From positions 1 to 64,000 of the forward strand of contig JAGALZ010000010.1 in NCBI GenBank assembly GCA_017848055.1: a DNA stretch of 64,000 nt, written 5' to 3'. The position numbers were made by a program, and so were the translations under genes. This document shows, piece by piece, positions 53,074 through 63,528 of the stretch; the first letter of the stretch is position 1; each line of letters begins with the position of its first letter. The stretch is from Oscillospiraceae bacterium. GTDB taxonomy: Bacteria > Bacillota > Clostridia > Oscillospirales > Ruminococcaceae. Under the pieces are notes generated by a model. It saw only the letters and a list, made by a program, of their open reading frames with translations, was not told the origin of the DNA and searched no databases.

Positions 53074-53567
53074 TGCTGAGGCTTACATCAAAAAAGGTGC
53101 GCTTTGAAAGCAGCCTTACAAAGAAACAGCTTCGTAAACGGTTCGATAATATAATCATTCCGTTTAAGGCAAGAGGCTCGATTATCGAAGTAAGCAGCTT
53201 TATCAAGAAGTATAAAACTGCCGAGGTCTATTATGGCTCTCGTGACGGCGATAAGCTTAAAATGTCCCACCACGCACCAAAGAAAACCGACGGCTCAACC
53301 CCAACGTTCTACGGCAGTATCTCGGAAAACGGCGAGGGAAGCGTAATCGAAGGAAAAATTGCAGTCCCGCTTGCAACAAGAATTTTCGCAGGAATATGGC
53401 TTACCGTGGTGCTGCTGCTTTCACTTGTCTGCCTTTCACTTGAAATGTATGCAGGCGCAGGAGCATTCGCCGCAGCCGCCGTGCTGAGTATTTGGCTGCT
53501 GTTTAGGGACGCAGGAAAAACAAAAAAGCTCACAGATGCACTAACAAAGCTCTGTGAAGACGAATAA
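53073..53567 (+). CDS. Hypothetical membrane protein between hisS and aspS
   Basis: A 164-residue protein I do not recognise. The first 95 residues are basic and probably cytoplasmic (LRLTSKKVRFESSLTKKQLR, then IIEVSSFIKKYKTAEVYYGS). Two membrane helices follow at about residues 103-122 and 126-145. The C-terminus is charged. It starts inside the hisS stop codon and ends 21 bases before aspS, so it is under T-box control too. A role in translation is not evident. Confidence 0.72.
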   Translation: MLRLTSKKVRFESSLTKKQLRKRFDNIIIPFKARGSIIEVSSFIKKYKTAEVYYGSRDGDKLKMSHHAPKKTDGSTPTFYGSISENGEGSVIEGKIAVPLATRIFAGIWLTVVLLLSLVCLSLEMYAGAGAFAAAAVLSIWLLFRDAGKTKKLTDALTKLCEDE

Positions 53568-53588
53568 ATAAGAAATGAGGAAACTATA

Positions 53589-55367
53589 ATGGATACAATG
53601 AAAGGCTTGAAAAGAACCCACTACTGCGGTCAGGTGCTCGAAGCAGGACAGACCGTAACAGTAGGCGGCTTCTGCGATACAGTAAGAAATAAGGGCGGTA
53701 TCATCTTTATCGTCCTTCGTGACAGAACAGGCGTAGTACAGCTTACTTTTGACGATACAACAGACAGAGAAACCTTCGAGAAGGCAGCTTCCTGCCACAG
53801 CGAGTATGTTGTAATGGCAAGGGGCGATGTAAGAGAGCGTGAAAGCAAGAACCCTAAGATTCCTACAGGTAATGTTGAAATCTATGTAACAGACCTTCGC
53901 ATTCTCTCCAAGGCACAGACAACACCGTTTGAGATTGTCGACAACTCAAATACAAACGAGGAGCTTCGCCTCAAGTACAGATACTTAGACCTCAGAAGAA
54001 CACCTCTCCAGCGTAATATTATCACACGTCACGAGGTAGCAAGAGTCGCAAGAGAGTACTTCTACGAGAACGGCTTTATCGAAATCGAAACACCGATGTT
54101 TATGAAGTCAACCCCTGAAGGAGCAAGAGACTACCTCGTGCCTTCAAGAGTTCACCCGGGCAAGTTCTATGCACTCCCTCAGTCACCGCAGATTTACAAG
54201 CAGCTGCTTATGATTTCAGGCTTCGACAGATATGTCCAGCTCTCCAGATGCTTCCGTGACGAGGACCTGCGTGCAGACCGTCAGCCTGAGTTTACTCAGA
54301 TTGACCTTGAAATGTCCTTTGTTGATGCACAGGATATCCAGGAAACAATCGAGGGCTTCCTTCATAAGCTCTTCAAGGAGGTAGTAGGAAAGGAGATTTC
54401 TCTCCCACTTCCAAGACTTACATTCGAGGACGCAATGAACCGCTACGGCTCCGATAAGCCTGATACACGTTTTGATATGGAAATCCAGGATATCACCGAT
54501 ACAGTCAAGGACGTTGATTTCGTGGTGTTCAAGGGTGCAATCGAAAACGGCGGAAGCGTCAGAGCAATCTGCGCAAAGAACGCCGCTAATACCTATACAA
54601 GAAAAGAAATCGATAAGCTCACAGAGCACGCTAAGGGAATCGGTGCAAAGGGCCTTGCCTATGTAAGATGGGTGGACGACGCTCCTGCTTGTTCCTTCGG
54701 AAAGTTCCTCAAGGAAGGCGAGCTTGAAGCTATTCTCAATAAGGTGGGAGCTGAAAAGGGCGACGTTGTTATCATTATGGCTGATAAGACTAAGACCGTC
54801 CTCTCAACACTCGGCGCACTCAGACTTATAATGGCAAAGAAGCTCGATATCATCGACGAAACCAAGCATAACTTCCTCTGGATTACCGAAATGCCATTCT
54901 TCGAGTACGACGAGGAGAATAATACCTGGGTTGCTGCCCACCATCCGTTTACAATGCCTATGGAAGAGTGTGTTCAGTACCTTGAAACTGAACCGGGCAA
55001 GGTAAGAGCCAAGGCTTGGGACCTCGTCCTCAACGGCGTAGAGCTGTCCTCAGGTTCAATGCGTATCACAGACTGTGAGCTCCAGCAGAAGATGTTTGAG
55101 CTTCTCGGTATGGAAAAGAAAGAAATCGACCTCAAGTTCGGCTTCCTCGTTGATGCCTATAAGTATGCCGCACCACCACACGGCGGTATGGGTATCGGAC
55201 TCGACAGACTTGCAATGATTATCTGTAATGCAGATAACCTGCGTGACGTAACAGCCTTCCCGAAGGTTCAGAACGCAAGCGAGCTTATGTCACAGTGTCC
55301 TGCGGAGGTTGACGCAAAGCAGTTAGAAGAGCTTCATATCGCTGTAATTCCTGAAAACAAGGAATAA
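53589..55367 (+). CDS. aspS: Aspartyl-tRNA synthetase
   Basis: A class II synthetase of 592 residues, the bacterial type with an insertion domain. The N-terminal OB fold (GFCDTVRNKGGIIFIVLRDR) binds the anticodon. Motif 2 is SRCFRDEDLRADRQPEFTQI, the bacterial GSDKPDTRFD segment follows, and motif 3 is GGMGIGLDRLAMIIC. Whether it also charges tRNA-Asn cannot be told without knowing if gatCAB or asnS exists. It is the last gene of the T-box operon; a large bipartite hairpin terminates it. Confidence 0.97.
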   Translation: MDTMKGLKRTHYCGQVLEAGQTVTVGGFCDTVRNKGGIIFIVLRDRTGVVQLTFDDTTDRETFEKAASCHSEYVVMARGDVRERESKNPKIPTGNVEIYVTDLRILSKAQTTPFEIVDNSNTNEELRLKYRYLDLRRTPLQRNIITRHEVARVAREYFYENGFIEIETPMFMKSTPEGARDYLVPSRVHPGKFYALPQSPQIYKQLLMISGFDRYVQLSRCFRDEDLRADRQPEFTQIDLEMSFVDAQDIQETIEGFLHKLFKEVVGKEISLPLPRLTFEDAMNRYGSDKPDTRFDMEIQDITDTVKDVDFVVFKGAIENGGSVRAICAKNAANTYTRKEIDKLTEHAKGIGAKGLAYVRWVDDAPACSFGKFLKEGELEAILNKVGAEKGDVVIIMADKTKTVLSTLGALRLIMAKKLDIIDETKHNFLWITEMPFFEYDEENNTWVAAHHPFTMPMEECVQYLETEPGKVRAKAWDLVLNGVELSSGSMRITDCELQQKMFELLGMEKKEIDLKFGFLVDAYKYAAPPHGGMGIGLDRLAMIICNADNLRDVTAFPKVQNASELMSQCPAEVDAKQLEELHIAVIPENKE

Positions 55368-55386
55368 TACGAATATCTGAATATAC

Positions 55387-55455
55387 AAAAATGCACCGAT
55401 AAGTTTGTACATTATGCCGTATTTTTCGTAAAACGGTGTACAACGGTGCATTTTT
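55387..55455 (+). terminator. Large terminator of aspS
   Basis: AAAAATGCACCG (55387-55398) pairs with CGGTGCATTTTT (55444-55455). A nested TGTAC/GTACA and GCCGT/AACGGT stem lies inside. The outer arm supplies the T-run. The next promoter overlaps its 3' arm. Confidence 0.75.
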
Positions 55456-55465
55456 ATTGTATAAT
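55438..55465 (+). promoter_or_regulatory. Promoter of the papain-like amidase gene
   Basis: TGTACA (55438-55443), 16 bases and TATAAT (55460-55465). It sits within the 3' arm of the aspS terminator. Confidence 0.55.
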
Positions 55466-55511
55466 TAAATTCGGTGCTTTTGTGCCAATTATGCTTGAAT
55501 GGATGCTTATA

Positions 55512-56075
55512 ATGAATAGTAAGAGAAAATATATATATGTGATTTTGTCACAAACGGGAACTGTGCCCGCAAGAATAATCAAGTTCTTTACAGGCGCTCC
55601 CTATAACCACGCTTCTCTCTCAAACGACGGGGAATTGCAGGAGATTTATTCCTTCTGCCGAAAGTTCAAGAGATTTGCACTCCCTGCAGGATTTGTAGAG
55701 GAGAATAAGGTCGGAGTTTTTGATATGTTCAGACGAGTACCTTGTGAGGTATATGCCTTTGAGGCAAGCGACGAGCAGTATACAAAGTATGAAGAAATGC
55801 TCGAACACTTCAAAAAGGAGAGCAAGCTTTATTCCTATAACGTCTTAGGACTTTTAACGCTTGCTTTCGGCTTTGCAATACATAGAAAGAACCACTTCGT
55901 CTGCTCCGAGTTTGTTGCCCACGTTCTATCAGAGTGCGGTATCGCCGTTTTCAATAAGGACTTGGGACTCGTAAAGCCCGACGATTTCCGTTATCTTGAT
56001 AACGCAGTCCTCGTGTATAAGGGCGATATGAAGAGTATCCCGCCGTTCGGACTTCGCAAAAAAGCAACATTATAG
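55512..56075 (+). CDS. Permuted papain-like amidase (YiiX/NlpC-P60 related)
   Basis: A 187-residue protein of the YaeF/YiiX-type permuted NlpC/P60 group. The His of the active site is in FFTGAPYNHASLSNDG (His33) and the nucleophilic Cys in KNHFVCSEFVAHVLSECG. The permuted order (His before Cys) is the family mark. There is no signal peptide, so it probably acts inside the cell on an amide or peptide bond; the substrate is unknown. No strong SD is seen, and ATG at 55491 is an alternative start. It ends with TAG. Confidence 0.78.
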   Translation: MNSKRKYIYVILSQTGTVPARIIKFFTGAPYNHASLSNDGELQEIYSFCRKFKRFALPAGFVEENKVGVFDMFRRVPCEVYAFEASDEQYTKYEEMLEHFKKESKLYSYNVLGLLTLAFGFAIHRKNHFVCSEFVAHVLSECGIAVFNKDLGLVKPDDFRYLDNAVLVYKGDMKSIPPFGLRKKATL

Positions 56076-56083
56076 AATCTGTA

Positions 56084-56119
56084 CCGTCAGGAGTAAACAG
56101 TTACTCCCGACGGTTTTTG
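56084..56119 (+). terminator. Terminator after the amidase gene
   Basis: ACCGTCAGGAGTAA pairs with TTACTCCCGACGGT, followed by TTTTG. Confidence 0.8.
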
Positions 56120-56132
56120 ATGTGAGGATAGA

Positions 56133-57317
56133 ATGAAGAAATTAACCTTTAATCATACAATTATAGCCTCGTATTTTGGCTATATAACCCAGGCGATACT
56201 CAATAACCTGCCGCCACTGTTTTTCCTTATCTTCCACGACACATTCGGAATTTCACTTAGCAAGATAACCCTTATCGTAACTGTGAATTTCTTTGTCCAG
56301 CTGATAATTGATATGCTGGCAGGCAAATTCGTCGATAAAACAGGCTATAGAATCCCCACCGTGCTCGCACATGTCTTTGCAACAGCAGGACTCATATTGC
56401 TCGCAGTTTTGCCGAATGTGATGAGTAACGCATACCTGGGAATACTCATCGCTGTCTGTGTCGGTGCTGTCGGAGGAGGACTCTGTGAGGTGCTTATAAG
56501 CCCGATAGTCGAGGCTTGCCCTACGGATAATAAGTCCGCCGCAATGAGCCTTCTGCATTCCTTTTATTGCTGGGGAACAGTCGCAGTAATACTTCTCTCG
56601 ACGATGTTTATGTACTTCTTCGGTAAAGATAGCTGGTACCTGCTTTGTCTGCTGTGGGCGGTCTTGCCGCTGGCAAATGCCTTTTTCTTTTCCAGAGTTC
56701 CTATAAATCAGCTCTGCGAGGGAGAAAGCGGAATGAAGCTTTTCGAACTCTTTAAAACGCCGGTTTTCTGGGTGTTTATGGTGCTTATGCTGGCAGCTGG
56801 AGCATCCGAGCAGGCAATGAGCCAGTGGGCTTCAGCGTTTGCAGAAAGCGGACTTAAGGTGTCAAAGACTGTAGGGGATATCGCAGGCCCGTGTATGTTC
56901 TCTGTCCTTATGGGAACAGCAAGAGTTCTCAGTGCAAAAATTAAGCCAGATAAGGAGCTTTTAAACCCCATATCGCTCAGTGCCGTGCTTTGTGTCTGTT
57001 CCTATCTGCTGGCATCGCTTTCGGATAATGCCGTGCTGTCGCTGGCAGGCTGTGCAGTCTGCGGATTCTCTGTTGGAATTATGTGGCCTGGGGTGTATAG
57101 CAGTGCAAGTGCAACGCTCAGACGTGGCGGAAGTCTTATGTTTGCAATGCTCGCACTCGCAGGGGATGTCGGCTGTTCAGCAGGCCCGACTCTCGTCGGA
57201 TTTGTAGCTGATGCAAATAACGATAACCTTAAATACGGACTTCTGTTCGGTATAGTTTTCCCGATAACGCTTATAGTGTTTGCTTTCATCTGCAAGAAAA
57301 TAAAGAATAAAGCATAA
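56133..57317 (+). CDS. MFS transporter
   Basis: A major facilitator protein of 394 residues with about 12 membrane helices. The motif-A-like loop is MLAGKFVDKTGYRIPTV. GGGLCEVLISPIVEACPTDN and LLHSFYCWGTVAVILL resemble the FucP/sugar:proton branch of small Firmicute MFS proteins, where GLCEVLISPIVEA-type motifs are frequent. The substrate is unknown. The ATG follows GTGAGGATAGA. The gene is convergent with guaB and shares a terminator with it. Confidence 0.85.
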   Translation: MKKLTFNHTIIASYFGYITQAILNNLPPLFFLIFHDTFGISLSKITLIVTVNFFVQLIIDMLAGKFVDKTGYRIPTVLAHVFATAGLILLAVLPNVMSNAYLGILIAVCVGAVGGGLCEVLISPIVEACPTDNKSAAMSLLHSFYCWGTVAVILLSTMFMYFFGKDSWYLLCLLWAVLPLANAFFFSRVPINQLCEGESGMKLFELFKTPVFWVFMVLMLAAGASEQAMSQWASAFAESGLKVSKTVGDIAGPCMFSVLMGTARVLSAKIKPDKELLNPISLSAVLCVCSYLLASLSDNAVLSLAGCAVCGFSVGIMWPGVYSSASATLRRGGSLMFAMLALAGDVGCSAGPTLVGFVADANNDNLKYGLLFGIVFPITLIVFAFICKKIKNKA

Positions 57318-57318
57318 T

Positions 57319-57359
57319 AAAAAGGCTCACCTCTGAAAGAGATGAGCCTTGATTTTTTA

Positions 57360-57360
<1 letters not shown>
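57319..57360. terminator. Shared terminator of the MFS gene and guaB
   Basis: AAGGCTCACCTC pairs with GAGATGAGCCTT. A-run and T-run on the two sides let it serve both convergent genes. Confidence 0.85.
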
Positions 57361-58856
<1,496 letters not shown>

Positions 58857-58887
58857 TCATTGAAAATTGATAGCTTGTATTTTTATT

Positions 58888-58916
58888 AGTTTACACTATT
58901 TTTCGCTAAATGTCAA
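58888..58916 (-). promoter_or_regulatory. Promoter of guaB
   Basis: On the minus strand: TTGACA (58911-58916), a 17-base spacer and TAAACT (58888-58893). No PurR or purine-riboswitch signature was recognised in the leader. Confidence 0.75.
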
Positions 58917-58941
58917 CGTAATTTTTGCACTATAAAATCTA

Positions 58942-58982
58942 ACAAAAAACCCCTCTGTCAAGCGAATTGTACAAAGGGGAAA
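58942..58982 (-). terminator. Terminator of the D,D-carboxypeptidase gene
   Basis: On the minus strand, CCCCTTTGTACA pairs with TGACAGAGGGG, followed by TTTTTTG. Confidence 0.8.
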
Positions 58983-58992
58983 TGTTAAAAAA

Positions 58993-59940
58993 TCAGAATA
59001 ATTTTTCCGCAAGTTTTTTAGCTTCTGAGTAGCGGATTTCCTTGGTTTCAAGACCGAAAAGACCGATAATACAGTCCTTTTCGCCAAAGGAAGCGGTGCA
59101 GATGATATTGTAGTAATCGTCAAGCGAACCTGTCTTCAAACCGTTGATGTATCTGCAGTAGTAAGGTGAATCTTCATCAAGACAAAGATTCGTGTTTACC
59201 CATGTGTTTGATTCACCGCTTTCGTATACAACGAACTGCTCACTTATGCCCGCATACTTCATAATGACTTCGTTTTTCATAGCAAGACGTGACACAATCA
59301 TCATGTCCTCAATTGTCGAGTAATGCTCATCGCCGTAGTACCCGTCAGGTACACAGAAATTCGAGCCGCAAAGTCCGATTTCCTTGGCATAGCTGTTCAT
59401 TCTTTCAATAAAAGTATCAACTGCCTCTCTCGGTGCCAGGTCTTTATTCTCCGCAATCTTTCTTCCCGTCGCAGCCGCCAAAGCATACGCCGCATCATTG
59501 CCCGATGGCAGAAGCATACCCTCAATAAGCATCTCAACCGAAAGTGACATACCTTCCTTTATGTACGCAATCGATGAGCCGCTTTCAATATAGGAAACCT
59601 CTTCACCGCAGATGATTATCTCATCAGGTGAAAGATATTCGAGTGCTAAAAGCGCAGTCAGCAGCTTTGTTGTCGAAGCAGGGTAGATAACCTTGTCCTC
59701 ACCCTTCAGAAGCAGGAACTTGTCCTCATTCACATCGTATACAAAAGCCTGCGGAGCCGTAGTCGAAAGCCCATCCATAGGCTCGTATTTGAAGCTCTCA
59801 GTGTGCAGGGTCGCCGCAGGAAGTGCCTCGAGCTTGTCCTCTTCATCTGTAAGAGCTGTTGTGATAACTGCTATTATCAAAAGCACCACCGCACAGCATA
59901 TCGCTATCGCAAGCGCTCTTTGTCTGTCAAGTTTTTTCAT
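58993..59940 (-). CDS. D-alanyl-D-alanine carboxypeptidase (serine-type PBP)
   Basis: A penicillin-binding, peptidoglycan-trimming enzyme of 315 residues. An N-terminal helix (residues about 9-30) serves as signal or anchor. The three active-site motifs are complete: Ser89-x-x-Lys92 (YPASTTKLLTAL), Ser-x-Asn-type LPSGNDAAYALA, and KTGS (INGLKTGSLDDYY). The C-terminal extension and amphipathic anchor of classical DacA are absent, so the N-terminal helix probably anchors it. The ATG follows GAAAGGACAGACAA on the minus strand. It is monocistronic, with its own promoter and terminator. Confidence 0.92.
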   Translation of the reverse strand: MKKLDRQRALAIAICCAVVLLIIAVITTALTDEEDKLEALPAATLHTESFKYEPMDGLSTTAPQAFVYDVNEDKFLLLKGEDKVIYPASTTKLLTALLALEYLSPDEIIICGEEVSYIESGSSIAYIKEGMSLSVEMLIEGMLLPSGNDAAYALAAATGRKIAENKDLAPREAVDTFIERMNSYAKEIGLCGSNFCVPDGYYGDEHYSTIEDMMIVSRLAMKNEVIMKYAGISEQFVVYESGESNTWVNTNLCLDEDSPYYCRYINGLKTGSLDDYYNIICTASFGEKDCIIGLFGLETKEIRYSEAKKLAEKLF

Positions 59941-59983
59941 TTGTCTGTCCTTTCATATATTTCCTCGTGTCAAATACCATCAT

Positions 59984-60012
59984 ATTATAACATAGTTGCT
60001 ATTACAAGTCAA
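59984..60012 (-). promoter_or_regulatory. Promoter of the carboxypeptidase gene
   Basis: On the minus strand: TTGACT (60007-60012), a 17-base spacer and a perfect TATAAT (59984-59989). Confidence 0.85.
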
Positions 60013-60077
60013 TTTATTGGCTAATTCGATTGGTTATTTTGCCTAAAGATGCGTTGCTAAATATTATGTTTTGCACA

Positions 60078-60107
60078 TTGTAAATAAAAGCAGTTTTGTG
60101 ATATAAT
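60078..60107 (+). promoter_or_regulatory. Promoter of the che operon
   Basis: TTGTAA (60078-60083), 18 bases and TATAAT (60102-60107), about 48 bases before cheA. It looks sigma-A type; no sigma-D flagellar promoter (TAAA-N15-GCCGATAA) is seen. Confidence 0.65.
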
Positions 60108-60154
60108 AAAAGATGAATAAATATGTCCAATTGACCTGAGAGGTGAATATATAA

Positions 60155-62200
60155 ATGGCAAAGTTCGACGAAGGTATGGAGTCGATGCTCGATACCTATA
60201 TATTCGAAGAAAATCAGCTTTTAGAACAGCTCGATGAAATTCTTATGCGTACCGAAAAGGCAGACAGCATACTGCCCGACGATATCGCAGAGATTTTCCG
60301 TATAATGCATACAATAAAAGGCTCGTCATCTATGATGGGACTTGCCAATATGCAAAAGCTTTCCCACGCTGTCGAGGATTTGTTCTCAATCCTGCGTGAT
60401 AAGCCCGATACCCCTTACGATAAGCAAACGCTCTTTAACCTCGTTTTCGATGCTTCAGACAGCCTTAAAAACGAGATTGATGTCATCACAGACGATTCTC
60501 TGGAGCTTACAGATTTTACACAGCAGATAGCAAGAATCAGAGCATATGCAGACGTTATGAAAAATGCAGATACTGTTGCGGATGAGCCTCTCGAAACAGA
60601 GAGCATCTTCATAGATGGCGAAAGCGACGAGATTTTAGCTCTGTGTGTAAAGTATACAGAGTCGTGTCTTATGCCGTCAGTAAGAGCAATGATTCTCCTT
60701 CGCTCACTCGGCAATGTCTGTGAGGTAACAAGAACTATCCCTGCCGACCTTGATGCCGATAATGCAAATGATATTATCGCAAAAAACGGTCTGTACATAA
60801 AGCTTATATGTGACGATAAGGACGCAGTTCTCAATACTGCCAAGAACGCTATGAATGTCGAAACAGCATTCTGGTACGAAAATAAGTCCCAGCCGGCACC
60901 CGTGGCACCAAAGGCAGAAGAGAAGATTTCTATTCCGCAGGAACAGCCACAGCCCGAGGAAAAATCTCAGCCTGCACAAACGGCACCTAAGAAGGATTCA
61001 AAATCTGCCGATAAGAGCAGTATTATCTCCGTAAAGCTCTCAAAGCTCGACGCACTCTTAGACCTCGTGAGTGAAATTGTTATCACCGAGTCAACCGTTA
61101 CCTCAAGCCCCGACCTTAAGGGCTTCGAAGGAAGACTCGAGCAGTTCAATACAGCAGCCCGTAACTTAAAGAAGCTCACCGACGAGCTCCAGGACGTTGT
61201 AATGTCAATTCGAATGGTGCCCGTATCCACAGCATTTTCCAAGATGAGCCGTGTCGTAAGAGATATGAATCAGAAGCTCCAGAAGAATGTCGAGCTTAAG
61301 TTTGTAGGAGAGGATACAGAAGTAGATAAGTCGGTTGTCGATATCCTTAACGACCCTCTTATGCACCTTGTGAGAAATGCCGTTGACCACGGAATCGAAG
61401 AACCCGCCGAGCGTGAAAGAAAGGGCAAGACCGAAAAGCCGACAGTAACTCTCCGTGCCGAGAATGTTTCGGGCGAAGTAGTCATTACCGTCGAGGATAA
61501 CGGTGCAGGTATGGACCATAACAAAATCCTCGAAAAAGCAAAGCGTAAGGGACTTCTCCGAAAGGCTGAAAACGAGTATACAAAGCAGGAAGCACTCTCA
61601 CTTATTATGCGAGCAGGCTTCTCAACAAACGAAAATGTAACCGAGTATTCCGGCAGAGGTGTCGGAATGGACGTCGTAAAGCAAAATATCGAAAAGGTCG
61701 GCGGAAAGCTTGTCGTAGAATCTGACCTTGGTGTGGGCAGCCGATTTGTAATCAAAATCCCGCTGTCACTGTCAATCACAGATGTTATGCAGGTGTCGGT
61801 CGGTGCAACTGACCTGTCAATTCCTATCGCATCTGTAAAGGAAATTTTCAAGCTAAAGCCCGAAACTCTTGTCAGAGATACCGAGGGAACAGAGCTTGTT
61901 ATGATAAGAGGCAGATGTTACCCCGTAATCAGACTTTCAGAGTATTTTGCAATCGAAGGCGAAACTGATAACCTCGAGGATGGAATTATGATATTCTGTG
62001 AGGACGACCATATGCGTGCGTGCCTGTTTGCAGATAAGCTTATAGGCGAACAGCAGATTGTAGTAAAGCCGTTCTCGCCGCTGCTTACACAGTATAACAT
62101 TACCGAAAGCGGACTTTCGGGATGTTCAATTCTTGCAGACGGAAGCATCACACTCATCACCGACGTTAAAACTATAATCTCAAATATCTTTGAAGACTAA
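60155..62200 (+). CDS. cheA: Chemotaxis histidine kinase CheA
   Basis: The central kinase of chemotaxis, 681 residues. The Hpt domain carries the phospho-accepting His52 (FRIMHTIKGSSSMMGL). A CheY/CheB-binding P2-like region and a Pro/Gln/Lys linker (EEKISIPQEQPQPEEKSQ) follow. The dimerisation domain starts near SIISVKLSKLDALLDLVSE. The ATPase domain has MHLVRNAVDHGIE, ITVEDNGAGMD and YSGRGVGMDVVKQNIEK. A C-terminal CheW-like domain couples it to receptors. It heads the cheA-cheW-cheR-cheB cluster. Receptors, CheY and flagellar genes are outside the window. Confidence 0.97.
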   Translation: MAKFDEGMESMLDTYIFEENQLLEQLDEILMRTEKADSILPDDIAEIFRIMHTIKGSSSMMGLANMQKLSHAVEDLFSILRDKPDTPYDKQTLFNLVFDASDSLKNEIDVITDDSLELTDFTQQIARIRAYADVMKNADTVADEPLETESIFIDGESDEILALCVKYTESCLMPSVRAMILLRSLGNVCEVTRTIPADLDADNANDIIAKNGLYIKLICDDKDAVLNTAKNAMNVETAFWYENKSQPAPVAPKAEEKISIPQEQPQPEEKSQPAQTAPKKDSKSADKSSIISVKLSKLDALLDLVSEIVITESTVTSSPDLKGFEGRLEQFNTAARNLKKLTDELQDVVMSIRMVPVSTAFSKMSRVVRDMNQKLQKNVELKFVGEDTEVDKSVVDILNDPLMHLVRNAVDHGIEEPAERERKGKTEKPTVTLRAENVSGEVVITVEDNGAGMDHNKILEKAKRKGLLRKAENEYTKQEALSLIMRAGFSTNENVTEYSGRGVGMDVVKQNIEKVGGKLVVESDLGVGSRFVIKIPLSLSITDVMQVSVGATDLSIPIASVKEIFKLKPETLVRDTEGTELVMIRGRCYPVIRLSEYFAIEGETDNLEDGIMIFCEDDHMRACLFADKLIGEQQIVVKPFSPLLTQYNITESGLSGCSILADGSITLITDVKTIISNIFED

Positions 62201-62218
62201 CGAAAGGAGATTGGCACC

Positions 62219-62647
62219 TTGGCATTTGAAAATTCAGCAGAGAATATAAGACTTCTTACTTTTTTTGTAAATGGCGAGCAGTACTGTGCAGATATCTCCA
62301 CAGTTACCGATATTATAAAAATTCCACCGATAACTTTTGTGCCAAAGCTTCCCGATTTCATAAGGGGTGTCATAAACCTGCGAGGCAAGGTTGTTCCCGT
62401 GGGAGATATCGCAATGAGATTCGGAATGGAGCCTGAGGATTACGACGACCATAGCTGTGTTATCGTGTTCTCGATAAGAGGCACATCAGCAGGGCTTATA
62501 GTAAAAAGAGTCGGCGACGTCATCGATGTCACCCAGCAGCAGATTGCCCCGAATGTGTCGCAGACAAGCTTCATAAGCGATATCGTGACAACCGAAGAGG
62601 GTACGTTCCTCAAGAAAATTAACCTCAGCGAAATCGCGGAAGCATAA
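62219..62647 (+). CDS. cheW: Chemotaxis coupling protein CheW
   Basis: An adaptor of 142 residues linking receptors to CheA. LLTFFVNGEQYCADISTVTD, ITFVPKLPDFIRGVINLRGK and VVPVGDIAMRFG are the CheW signature run. The start is TTG behind GAAAGGAGATTGGCACC, 18 bases after cheA. A 33-base gap precedes cheR. Confidence 0.96.
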   Translation: MAFENSAENIRLLTFFVNGEQYCADISTVTDIIKIPPITFVPKLPDFIRGVINLRGKVVPVGDIAMRFGMEPEDYDDHSCVIVFSIRGTSAGLIVKRVGDVIDVTQQQIAPNVSQTSFISDIVTTEEGTFLKKINLSEIAEA

Positions 62648-62680
62648 TTCCTGGCACATAGTGCCGAAGGGGGAAGACAG

Positions 62681-63481
62681 TTGATTATAAATTCAGATGA
62701 TTTTATAAGACTTACAAGTTATATTAAGCAAAAGTACGGTATTGACCTTATAAATAAGCAGCAGCTTGTCGAATCAAGACTTGCATTTTATGTAAAGCAA
62801 AGCGGATATGAAAGCTTCACCGAGTTTCTCGATGCCGCCTTTGCAGATAAAAGCGGAACGATAATTGCAAATATTATCAACCGCCTTACAACCAACCATA
62901 CCTACTTTAACCGTGAAGCTCAGCACTTTGACCACCTCGTGAAATACGTGCTCCCGAAGAAGGAGAAGGAAAACCTCTCCCACCAGCTCTGTATATGGAG
63001 TGCGGGCTGTTCGTACGGTAACGAGCCTTATAACGTAGCTATGTGTATTGACGACTATTTCGGCTTCAGAAAATCAGCATGGGATTGCAAAATCCTTGCA
63101 ACCGATATCTCGCTCAACGCACTCGAAAAAGCAAAGAGGGGAATCTATTCCGCAGAGTCCATCAAGGAGCTTCCCGAAGCATGGCAGAAAAAATATTTTA
63201 ACCGCCTTCCCGACGGAACATATCAGGTAGTGCCGAAAATCAGACAGGAGGTTGTGTTCAGATACCATAATCTTATGGAGCCGATTGCTTTCAAGAAAAC
63301 CTTTGATTTGATTCTGTGCCGTAACGTTATGATATACTTTGACGAGCCGACAAGAGAGCATCTGTGCCAGAGATTCTTTGATAATATGAATCACGACGCA
63401 TTCCTCTATATAGGCCATACAGAGTTAATTCAAAATCCAAGATTCGATAAGGTTGTTCCGGCAATCTACCGCAAACCTTAA
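62681..63481 (+). CDS. cheR: Chemoreceptor glutamate methyltransferase CheR
   Basis: It methylates glutamates on chemoreceptors with SAM for adaptation. It has 266 residues. The N-terminal helical domain (FIRLTSYIKQKYGIDLINKQ) is followed by the SAM domain: LCIWSAGCSYGNEPYNVAMC binds SAM, and ILATDISLNALEKAKRGIYS and LILCRNVMIYFDEPTREHLC are family motifs. The start is TTG behind GAAGGGGGAAGACAG. cheB follows after 47 bases. Confidence 0.95.
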   Translation: MIINSDDFIRLTSYIKQKYGIDLINKQQLVESRLAFYVKQSGYESFTEFLDAAFADKSGTIIANIINRLTTNHTYFNREAQHFDHLVKYVLPKKEKENLSHQLCIWSAGCSYGNEPYNVAMCIDDYFGFRKSAWDCKILATDISLNALEKAKRGIYSAESIKELPEAWQKKYFNRLPDGTYQVVPKIRQEVVFRYHNLMEPIAFKKTFDLILCRNVMIYFDEPTREHLCQRFFDNMNHDAFLYIGHTELIQNPRFDKVVPAIYRKP

Positions 63482-63528
63482 AGTATATAAAGGAGATAGC
63501 CTTTTTTAAAGGCGAGAGCATTACATAT

